NCBI GenBank assembly: GCA_009602735.1
Contig: WELA01006875.1
Span: forward strand, 319,891 to 345,676
Length of the DNA: 25,786 bases
Origin: Mesotaenium endlicherianum
Lineage: Eukaryota; Streptophyta; Zygnematophyceae; Zygnematales; Mesotaeniaceae
Reading direction: 5' to 3'
Below, in pieces: positions 1 through 25,786 of the stretch. Position 1 is the first letter of the stretch; every line of letters begins with the position of its first letter. The position numbers and the translations under genes are program-made. Below the pieces are notes generated by a model. It had not been told where the DNA came from, ran no database searches, and saw nothing but the letters and a program-made list of their open reading frames with translations.

Positions 1-11
1 TCTCGCTCTCG

Positions 12-100
<89 letters not shown>

Positions 101-112
101 TGCGTGCGCGTG
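1..112. repeat. (TC)n then (TG)n compound microsatellite
   Basis: The window opens with an almost pure TC tract to about position 69. It changes directly into TG repeats to about 96 and then into a GC/GT-rich alternating stretch. It lies upstream of the first recognised CLU exon and is probably intronic. Reading frames through it give only Cys-Val repeats and are not genes. Confidence 0.95.
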
Positions 113-542
113 TATGTGGGTGTGGGCGTGGGCGTGCGTGTGGACTTCTGTCAACGCCAAAAAGTGTGCATGTTCTGGTCCACTTGCCAGGCGGCTCTTC
201 CAAATGTTCCAAGCTGATTCAAGCACATATTAGGACAGTGCCTCGGGAAACGTCTCTCTGTCAGCGTGCTACCTCACCTTCACGCTGTGAAACCTCTCCC
301 GGCATCGCAAAAATCTTGGAGAGGATGTACATACAGGCACGTTATTTGGTAGTGTGTGCGGTGCTGAGCTTTTACCAACGACTTTCATGGGGGTTTTTGC
401 TGCTGCTGCTGGTGTCCATAGGGCCAGCTCCTTCTCACATATTGCGCGCATCATCCGCGTACCCAACAGAAAAAGCAGGTGGTGGTTGTGCATGTTGTCT
501 TCGGCACCTGCCTGACCTTGTTCATCCTTTCTTCTGTTGCAG
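113..542 (+). other. probable intron upstream of the CLU tail exon
   Basis: No conserved CLU or TPR sequence is recognisable here in any frame. The stretch ends in a pyrimidine-rich tract and a TTGCAG acceptor (537-542), directly before the open frame that carries the CLU tail motifs. I read it as the 3' part of an intron. A small divergent exon inside it cannot be excluded. Confidence 0.6.
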
Positions 543-3500
543 CCAAAGGTACAGCCGAAAGCAAGCGGCGGCCAGACGCAGCAGCGGCTAAACGAGAGCG
601 GGACAAGCGGCAGCAGCACGACAGACAGCAGCGAAGGCGAGGAGGAGCCCACGACAATCGCGGCAGCTGCAGCACTCTTGGCAGAGCCCCTGGATGCGCC
701 TCCTTCAGTACCGGATGCTTACCTCGGCAGCGCAGCCCTGGGGCGGTCTGTGGGCGAGACCGAAGATGGCACCGAGGCTCTCCTGGCAGCAGCACAGGCA
801 GCTGTGCCCAAGGCAGATGTGCCAGCTGTCCTGGCCTCGAGCAAGGCGGGTGCTGAGCTGGCAAAATCTTCGTCCTGGGCCCAGCTGGTTGAGGAGCAGG
901 TGAGCGAAGGTGCCCCAGAAGCGCAGCAGCAGCAGCGGCAGCAGCCACCGAGTAGTGATAATGTGAGCAGAGCGGCAGAGAGGAAGGCCCCTAGAGGTGC
1001 CGCCACCCAAGCAGCTGCTGACGAGGATGAGGACGGCTGGCAGGAGTTTGTCCCCAGAGGAGGTAAGGGACAGGCGGGTTCACTTAGCCGTAAGCTGCCA
1101 GCTGGCACTGTAGGCAGGGTGCAGGGGGAGATGCCAGCTAGCCACAGGGGGGGCGGCATTGTGCCTGGCCAAGGAGGTCAAGGCCGCAGCAGATTGAGAG
1201 TTGGTGGGGCGCATTTCCGAGGCAAGGCGGTCGAGGGGGGCGGTGATGCCAGGAGGAGGGGCCCCTTCAGAGCCGGCGGCAGTGGGCAGGCAGGGCCTCT
1301 TGCTGCACATGGAAACCAGCAACTTTCTGCCAACCTACCACCTGTCCCGGCAGCTGGGGCTGCAAGAGGTGCCGCGCTGGCTTCATCTGGCACTGGCCCT
1401 CTCCGAGCCAATCCGAGGGCTGAGGGAAGATCTGCTGGTGTGCCACCTGGCGTGGCGCAGGACTCTGTTCAGGGACCCACAATGGGCAATGTAGAGACAG
1501 CTAACGGCTCGTCCGTGCCAGATGGAAGCCCCCTGCCTGTTGCCACAGAGGCAGCAGCTCCCCAGGTGGGGCCGAAGGCACCTGCTTTGGTGGCAGCAGT
1601 GCCACCTCGCCACATCATCAGGCGTGCTGGCAGGGAGCTTCCCGCGGTCCCCCCAAGGGTGTTGGTGCCGCGACGTGGGCAGTCTGTGAGTCATGTGCCA
1701 GTATTGCCCGCTGGCGCGGCCCACAAGGAGCCAAGTGTGCGCAGCCAAAACCCACCAGCTGCTTCTGCACCATTGACGGAGCACCCTGCTGAGAAGGCCC
1801 AGATAAACCTCTCCTGGAAGGACATAGCCCTTGCACCCCGGAGAGCGCTGAGCCTTGGCCGAAGCTCTCCCGAGCCTACCGGGCCACATGCGGACGCTGT
1901 TCTTAGGGATGCCAATGCAGCAGCTGCTGCCGACCAAGACAACCAAGTGCCGCAGCCAGCTGTGGGGGGTCCTCCAGAGAAAGGCGTCAAGTCAACCCCA
2001 GCCCCAACTTCTGAGAAGAATGATGGTGATGAAAGCAAGAGTGAGGTGCCAGGTGGCAACTCAGAGGAGGTCCTTGTGCAACCGTCTGATCCCTTGTGCC
2101 AGGTGGCCGCCCCACTTACAGGAGCAGTGGCAGCTGGCGTCGGTATAGCAGCGCCATCTCCTCCTGCTGCTCCTCCTGCCTCTGCTTCCAAGGATGACGA
2201 GAAGGAACCAGCTGGCAGCGACGCAGACACCACAGAAGACATGGTCGTGCACTCACAACCTTCCCCCTCTTGGGATTCTCCTGCTCAAGCACCTGCTGCT
2301 GCCGGCGAAGAGTCTGGGGCTGCAGAGGTCACGGAGGAAGCACCAACAGCGGCAGTCCCAGAGGAGGTGGCCGGTGCACTGAAGGCCGGCACCAGGTTGT
2401 CAGCAGCAGCAGCACCCTTCATGCCTTTCCAGGCGCCTGTCAGCGGGCCCCCTCCCCCCCTCCCCAAGCGCCCCCCCCACGCATACCATCACCCAGGGGG
2501 GTTGCGACCGCACATGCTCCCCGCCATTCCCCAGCCGGCTCCCCACTATAGCATGGGCCAAGGGGGGGGGCACGTGAACAGGCCGTTGAATGGGCACGGG
2601 GCCGCTGGATTTGGGCACATGAACGCACGCAACAGGCCCATGATGTTTGCCGCCCCTCCCCCTCCCCCAGTCTTCTACCCCCATGCAGCCCCCTCGCCCC
2701 ACGACCCCCGCGCGCACCCGCACATGGGCATGCCGCACCCCCACAGCCACATGGCGAGTGGGGGGCCCTTCCATGCGCGCCCTGTTGTGCACCTGGTGCC
2801 CGTTGTGCCCCACAGCATGCCGGGTGCGGGGCAATTCCCGCCTGTGCCCGTGTACCAGGGGATTCTGCGCCCTCCAGGGGTGCCCCTGCCCCCGGCAGCC
2901 GGCGCTGCTCCCCCTCCCGCTCTGGCGCCAGTTCATGCTCGCGGCGCCTATGTCCCTTCTCCGCAGCCCATTGTCGCCGTGCAAGCCCCTGAGCCTGGCA
3001 GTCTGGTTGGCGGAGGCTTCCCGCCCCTGACACCTGTCCCCATGAACCCGAACGCGCTCGAGTTTGTGCCCAAGGGCCTGCAGGCCATGGATCCACAAGC
3101 AGCGGAATTCATTCCGGGGAAGCCCTGGGAGCCGCGTGCTGTGGAGGTTGCAGCGCCACCTGTTCCTCTGCAGGCCCCTACATCTGGCAGTCTGCCAGAT
3201 GCCGAGCCTTCGTCAGCTCAGCGGTATGCTGACTTTGCCAGCAAGCTGCGGGCAAATCAGCAGGCGCCAGCTGTTGAGAAGCCGCTGGAGGTGCTGTCCT
3301 CGTCAGCGCCAACTCAGGGGGCTGGGAGAGCTACTGAGCATTCTGGAAAGGCAGAGGCGCCGCTGCTTGTGGTAACTGTGCCTGAGCAAGAACAAGTGGC
3401 AGTGCCAGCTGCCCCTGCTGCTGCCGGGGCTGCAGCCATGGCCGCAGGCGCAGGGGCTGCAGGCAGTGCCACGGCACTCGCTCCTCCAGGCAAGGGCCCT

Positions 3501-3770
3501 TCGTGGGTTTCTATTGGAGAAGGCAACCTCCCGTGCAGTGCCAGCTGTCAGGATGTGGAGCAGGGGGCTGTCTGGCCAAATGAGGCAGCGATACGGCCTG
3601 AGGCGAAGCGGGTGGAGCCTGCCGAGCTGGCATACAGCAGCGATGGTGGAGCGAGCAGCGGGAGCAGCAGTGCCAGCGGTGGCTCCGGCGAGGGTGGGCG
3701 CCGGCTGGGCGATGACGGCTTCACCGTTGTGACTGGCCGCAAGCGTCCCAAGAGCTGCCACTCCAAAAAG
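543..3770 (+). CDS. CLU: CLU gene, large tail exon
   Basis: The frame is open for 1076 codons between a TTGCAG acceptor (ending 542) and an AAG|GTGAGT donor (3770/3771). The frame could open at a TTG at 537, but that codon overlaps the acceptor, so I treat 543 as an internal exon start. If the donor is not used, translation stops at 3827. The exon contains GCAGCA-type runs (about 925-945, 2400-2415), a His/Pro/Met-rich stretch (about 2690-2830) and homopolymeric C and G runs that could hide sequencing errors; the frame nevertheless stays open throughout. Confidence 0.85.
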
Positions 3771-4455
3771 GTGAGTCACGCCAGCCCGATACTGTCAGAT
3801 TCTGCAGCCTTTTTCCTGTGCTCTTAAGCCTGGCAGCTGATACTGTGCTGCATGGCTGTTGCCTGCTGTTCAGCATGAGCAGAGATGCTCATGGAGGAGC
3901 TGCCGAGAGGTTACTTCTGGAGTGGATGATGATTACTGCACTGATTGCGTCGCGGCACACGGGGTGGCTTGGAATGCAGGGTCTGTCTGGGGTGAGCTTC
4001 TTGCTTGCAAGGATGTGCTGCCAAGCTGCTTGGACTAGACTTGTTCTGTTTCGGGAACACAGGCCTGGAAGCGACAGAGGGCCGTGCTCAGCCTCTGAGA
4101 CTTCCATGTTTCAACAGCATTTCTCCTTAGTGTTACTCTGCTTGTGTTGTCCAGCCAGGCAGACTTCCTCGCTGACTCGCTCCAACCTGTTGCCTGCTTT
4201 TCTCAGATCAAGGGTGGTGATAGGAGGTACCATGCATCGCAGCATCAGGCAATGAATGGATCAAATGCAGCGACGACAAGGCCGGTCCAGCCTGCGAACG
4301 GTCACCAGCTAAAAGGTGTAGCCGGCAACGCTGCCGCCACTGGCGGCGGCGGGAGCAGCTCTAGGAATTGGGATCGTCGTCACCAGGCGGTGCCAAATGG
4401 CGCTGCCACTGCAGAGCAGTTCGTGTCCCCTCAGCCTGTGGTTCAAGTACGCTAG
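543..4455 (+). CDS. CLU: CLU family protein (REC/TSS-like), C-terminal part, two exons
   Basis: This is the C-terminal 1158 residues of a clustered-mitochondria (CLU) family protein, in exons 543-3770 and 4207-4455 with phase 0 joins; the stop is TAG at 4453-4455. Established knowledge: CLU proteins are cytosolic, bind mRNAs for organelle proteins and affect mitochondrial distribution; plant REC members affect chloroplast coverage. Seen, numbering from position 543: DGWQEFVPRGG (164-174, plant tails have GWQEAVPKGR), SWKDIALAP (424-432, plants SYKEVALAP), RLSAAAAPF (618-626, plants KLSAAAPPF), and two PAM2-like motifs at 834-843 and 849-858, the second followed by GKPW as in plant tails. The rest is Ala/Pro/Gly/His-rich low complexity with a short Gln run. 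The N-terminal CLU and TPR domains are outside the window. The REC/TSS assignment rests on remembered motifs, not an alignment. Confidence 0.8.
3042..3116 (+). other. tandem PAM2-like motifs in the CLU tail
   Basis: Codons 3042-3071 read MNPNALEFVP and codons 3087-3116 read MDPQAAEFIP, five residues apart. Established knowledge: PAM2 motifs (core LNxxAxEFxP, as in ataxin-2, PAIP2 and plant CID proteins) bind the MLLE domain of poly(A)-binding protein through the conserved Phe and hydrophobic residue. The first copy is close to consensus with Met in the Leu position. The second is followed by GKPW, like the conserved NPHAxEFxP...W segment of plant REC/TSS tails. Binding is inferred. Confidence 0.7.
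3711..3752 (+). other. conserved-looking C-terminal segment DDGFTVVTGRKRPK
   Basis: After a Ser/Gly-rich linker, an acidic-aromatic-basic segment stands out from the low-complexity surroundings just before the last intron. It is not a domain I can name. Its position next to a splice junction and the return of normal amino acid composition suggest a short functional motif. Confidence 0.35.
3771..4206 (+). other. last intron of the CLU gene
   Basis: A 436-nt GT-AG intron: GTGAGT donor at 3771, pyrimidine-rich end and TTCTCAG acceptor ending 4206. Both sides are in phase 0. Stops are present in the read-through frame. I see no nested gene. Confidence 0.75.
4207..4455 (+). CDS. CLU: CLU gene, terminal exon
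   Basis: An 82-codon exon starting IKGGDRRYHASQ and ending PQPVVQVR before TAG. It is polar, rich in Asn, Ala, Gly and Gln, and has a Gly run (GGGGSSS). It keeps the same frame and composition as the preceding exon. No domain is recognised. Confidence 0.7.
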   Translation: MKGGDRRYHASQHQAMNGSNAATTRPVQPANGHQLKGVAGNAAATGGGGSSSRNWDRRHQAVPNGAATAEQFVSPQPVVQVR

Positions 4456-5228
4456 AGTACGTAGTCAAGGGCACAAACACGGCCTCCAGTGTTTGAGAAA
4501 TATAGTATGAAACTAGGGCTTGGCCATTCATTTCCATCCATGCCATTCCATCAAATTTTTTTGGTCAGATTGATAGCATTGCAATGCGAGCGCAGGCTAG
4601 CAAGGAGTTAGTGTGAGAGGATAGTTACTGCTCCCTTTTTGGTTTCATGATAGTGCGTGGAAGCGTGTTCAGAATGTTATAGCACTCCCGTGGTTGGTGA
4701 GCACTGCGAACTAAGTTTTTTTTAGACACCGGAAGTCGTTACACATTTTAAGTTGATAGTACGGTGAGATTGATCAATGTGGAGTGGGTAGAGTTACCAC
4801 TTTTTTTTGCAGAGTATCTTCTCCTGGGGCGTATGAGCATTTGACATATGCATACAGTAAGACTTAGCTGCGGGAGCGCAGGATATATTTTGATTGATAA
4901 GCAATGGGTTAGCATGGATTGTGCACTTTTCGTCGCCCCGCCCTAATAGTTTTCTACTTACCACTGAGTGCATTTGGTGCTTCAGTTTTTGTGCCCCAGG
5001 CATTGATTTATGTGTGCCAGCCCCGATCTCAAACAGTTGCAAGCTTTTTCTAGATGGCAGGAAATGTGGATCTGTGTCACATGGCTGTGGCGCCTTCTCC
5101 ATCATTCTAATATTCTCCCCAGGGCCAACAAGGCCAAAAAGTGTATTTTGATGCCTTGCACCTTTACGTGCTGCCTACGGAGGTAAGCGAGGGCACACAC
5201 ACTTGAGGTGAAAGTAATTGTTCTGTAA
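4456..5228 (+). other. probable 3' UTR of the CLU gene
   Basis: The sequence after the CLU stop drops in GC content and has stops in all forward frames. The first TGTAA, the usual polyadenylation signal of many green algae, lies at 5224-5228, giving a UTR of about 0.8 kb. The extent is inferred from this signal alone. Confidence 0.4.
5224..5228 (+). terminator. putative TGTAA polyadenylation signal (CLU gene)
   Basis: TGTAA is the established chlorophyte poly(A) signal. This is the first copy on the + strand after the CLU stop; another lies at 5652-5656. A 5-mer occurs often by chance, so this is only a candidate. Confidence 0.25.
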
Positions 5229-7091
5229 TTGGGTGAATGACTACGTCCTTGATGAGGCAAGCTCCGCCCTACATTGTTCAGCTGATATCACGCAAACTGA
5301 AGAGAAGCTTCATAAATCACAAATAACCTCCTTGGCAACATTCTCTCAAGCAATGCGACAGATCTGATGTATAAGCAAGGGGTGGGTTCATTGCAACAAA
5401 AAAAGCAAAGCAATGCCAACACACCAAGGTGGATGGTTGTGTTCCTTTTTCCTTATTGTACTGACGCATGTTGCGCGTGTGTTTTTGCCATTTTGTATGA
5501 GTGACTAAGTTTATAGAAATGCATACTTAACGAAAGGTTTACGGAACACGAGGTAGGCCAATAAGGGGATATTTGTGGATATCGCCTTCATCACACATCT
5601 CATAGCTATATACTCCATACGTGAAAACATGTCACATGCTGGAATAGTCATTGTAATTGTTGGGTGACAGTTTGATTACAGTCAAACTTTCGATTACCCC
5701 ATTTGCATCTCCATGGTCAAATTGAAATGAAACTTCACCTGGTGCCAGCTGTCACTAAGCCTTGCACCACCAATAATCGTGTATTTTGTCTTTGCGTAAG
5801 GTCCATCATCACCAATGCATGGCTAGCCTGTTCGTTGGTACTTGGGACCCTTCAATGGGTGTACATGCACTTCATTATAATCACACTAGTTGACAGCTTT
5901 GCTGGAACAACTTGTTCAATGCTTATCACATATATATTGCTCCTGGATACAATTTGAGACAACAATGTGCCTGGCCCATGAACCCCCTTGCAGATTGTTG
6001 AAGCCTTGTGGGAAAGCTGACGCCTAACGTCCAAATTGCCCTCTTAATTGCTCGACATATAATATTATAGTGGCACCTCATTGTTGTATGTCGTGTAATC
6101 TCGTTGTTACCTTGCATCGGACACCCGTGAGACCAATATCCTGCTTTTGCATGTCACTCACGGGGCATGTGAATGGCCTATACGCTGGCTCGCTGATGTG
6201 CGGGCACTGTGTACATACACCCCTGACCTTAAACCGTCTCCATGAACCTGTTACTATACGTAACCCGTTCCTCCATACAACTGAAGCACTAGATCAGCTG
6301 TTGTGAGGGGTCACTCAAAGGTGTCGACTGTGTCCACCTTTATAGGTGCATCATATGATTTCTACAATGTGCGCGTGTTTTCACAAGCAACATCCTTGTC
6401 ATATGCTGACTTTTGGAAGTTGTCACATCCCCCTCCACTTGTGTCCAATACGCCACCAAGTTCCACAATCATAGAGAAGGCACAAACGGGCGCAACTGTT
6501 ACTTCTTATCTGCTTAATATAAGAGCCTAGCAGTTACAATGCCAATTGAAATGCATCCCAAACCCTCGCACTCTTTCAAGGTACTAGGTATCCCAAGATG
6601 TCCCCAGAGGCCTTACTGGTCTTGCTTTACCGTCCTTGGTAACATGTCCTTGTTCCGTCTCCGCCAGAATCTCCAGCCACTGCTTGAACTTCCTCCACCT
6701 GCATAAAGTCACACCCAATGCATCAGACTACCATCAAGGACAAACCACTTCGTTTATCAATGTAGCGACAAAAGCTACTTGTGATGAATCCTCCAAGTAT
6801 CTTACCCATGTCATATGCTATGTGCCAAAAAGTCTCATTGATGCCCCTACGTGCCAGAGTCTTATGCACTGAGGCCCAGCTGTAGTGGAGTTCCAAGCCA
6901 CGGAATGGAGACACCCGAAAATTTCCAGCACGAACACATCTAACGTGGCCCTTTGCCAGAAGAAGTCTTCTCTTTAGAAGACCTACACCTCGAGGCCAAC
7001 TTGCAAGAGAAGACTACCACACCGAGATTGGTGGCAGACATGTCACCGGACGGTGATAACTCTTTGCACATCCAAGAACCTAGATTCAACC
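5229..7091. other. AT-richer intergenic region between convergent genes
   Basis: Reading frames here are short (under about 80 codons) on both strands. They have no recognisable motifs and no splice-linked conserved peptides. There is no long terminal repeat, reverse transcriptase motif or tRNA that I can see. Base composition is more AT-rich than the flanking genes. It could be plain spacer or a very decayed element. Confidence 0.5.
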
Positions 7092-7096
7092 TTACA
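7092..7096 (-). terminator. putative TGTAA polyadenylation signal (ECA3 gene)
   Basis: The reverse complement reads TGTAA about 80 nt beyond the candidate TAG stop of the pump gene. This is a reasonable distance for a short 3' UTR. Another copy lies at 6534-6538. Support is by sequence match only. Confidence 0.25.
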
Positions 7097-7177
7097 TTGC
7101 AAACCCTTCAGAACCGGGAAAAACATCCAACGTTCTGCTTAAGAATCTGCACAGAAGCCAAGGTGGTCAGAGTTCTC

Positions 7178-25168
<17,991 letters not shown>

Positions 25169-25786
25169 CTGCGTGCATGTTCGCCAAAATCACAGTCGGC
25201 CCACTAAATGCATGGTGCTCTACTTCTCTCCATGGACGCATACATGAGGTTGCATGTATGTCAATAAAACAAATGACTGGTAAGTAGAATCTTTGGAGCA
25301 GCTCCGGGCAACCTCGCTGCCACCAAGATGAATACATCTATACAGTGATACAAGGACTACCTCCATCATGCAGGCGAGGAATACATGCTTTTATTCAAGT
25401 TATAACGCATCACACGAGGGCTAACACTTTCTTCCTTGGCATAGAATACGTCAGCAATGCAAAGGCAAAACGGAGGGCCAATTTGATATGAAGTAATGAC
25501 GACTCTAGAAGTCGCCAAATCCTGATCAAGACAAATATATGCCCAGCATGGGCAAGGAAGAATTCTCACTCAGGCACACCAGAGCACAGAGAACGCAAGA
25601 GCATACCAGAAAATAGTGGCATCCGGAAAAATCGCTGCATGAAACACGCATGCTATTAGGTGCAGAACTAGAAACAGAGGTGCAATCGAGAAGCCCAGAA
25701 AAGCATAAGGAAGCACATAAAAGAATCATCCCAGGCAGGAACGAAGAAGAGGGGGGAGGAAGACGGGGACAAGGGGGGAGAGGAGG
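25169..25786 (-). other. probable intron of ECA3 running off the window
   Basis: Upstream of the M2 exon there is no peptide resembling the ECA3 N-terminus or M1 in any minus frame. The preceding exon, expected to end near a Glu-Pro-Phe sequence, therefore lies beyond the right edge. The last 50 bases are purine-rich (GGGGGAGGAAG type). Confidence 0.55.

Noticed and set aside
2400..3098. Long minus-strand reading frames opposite the CLU exon (up to 232 codons)
   Set aside because: They are Arg/Gly/His-rich shadows of the GC-rich coding strand, with no motifs, while the + strand carries conserved CLU tail motifs.
6723..6914. Minus frame possibly from a retroelement
   Set aside because: It has a non-repetitive, protein-like look, but no reverse transcriptase, integrase or RNase H motif and no terminal repeats could be seen.

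Overview
This is nuclear DNA from a eukaryote, most probably a green alga (Viridiplantae, chlorophyte-like). Coding exons are GC-rich and broken by many GT-AG introns, the introns are full of CA/TG microsatellites, and both recognisable genes match green-lineage protein families. There is no sign of bacterial operons, CRISPR, phage or organelle genes. I cannot name the species.

Layout. Positions 1-542 are a microsatellite followed by what looks like intron. Positions 543-4455 (+ strand) encode the C-terminal part of a CLU family protein (clustered mitochondria; plant REC/TSS/FRIENDLY group) in two exons, 543-3770 and 4207-4455. The conserved N-terminal CLU and TPR parts must lie to the left of the window. 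The tail is a long, low-complexity region holding several short motifs I recognise from plant REC/TSS tails, including two tandem PAM2-like motifs of the kind that bind poly(A)-binding protein. Positions 4456-7177 separate two convergent genes: likely 3' UTRs and AT-richer DNA in which I see no gene.

Positions 7178-25168 (- strand) are one very intron-rich gene for a SERCA-type (P-type IIA) calcium pump of the plant ECA3 kind. I could place 28 exons, mostly 46-203 nt, totalling about 2.6 kb coding (about 880 residues) spread over 18 kb. The phosphorylation site, [22 protein letters not shown] and all the residues that form both calcium sites are visible. Missing are the N-terminus (about 85 residues, beyond the right edge) and a small exon for transmembrane helix M9, expected between 7890 and 8843, which I could not find. 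The extreme C-terminus is uncertain.

The two genes share no operon-like logic; they simply converge. One encodes an mRNA-binding organelle-biogenesis factor and the other an endomembrane Ca2+/Mn2+ pump. The most interesting points are the tandem PAM2 motifs in the CLU tail, a probable GC-AG intron in the pump gene, UG repeats where polypyrimidine tracts would be expected at several acceptors, a 10-base element found six times, a 92-bp Z-DNA-prone block, and exon ends suggestive of insertion at AGGT sites. I saw no convincing previously undescribed multi-gene system.
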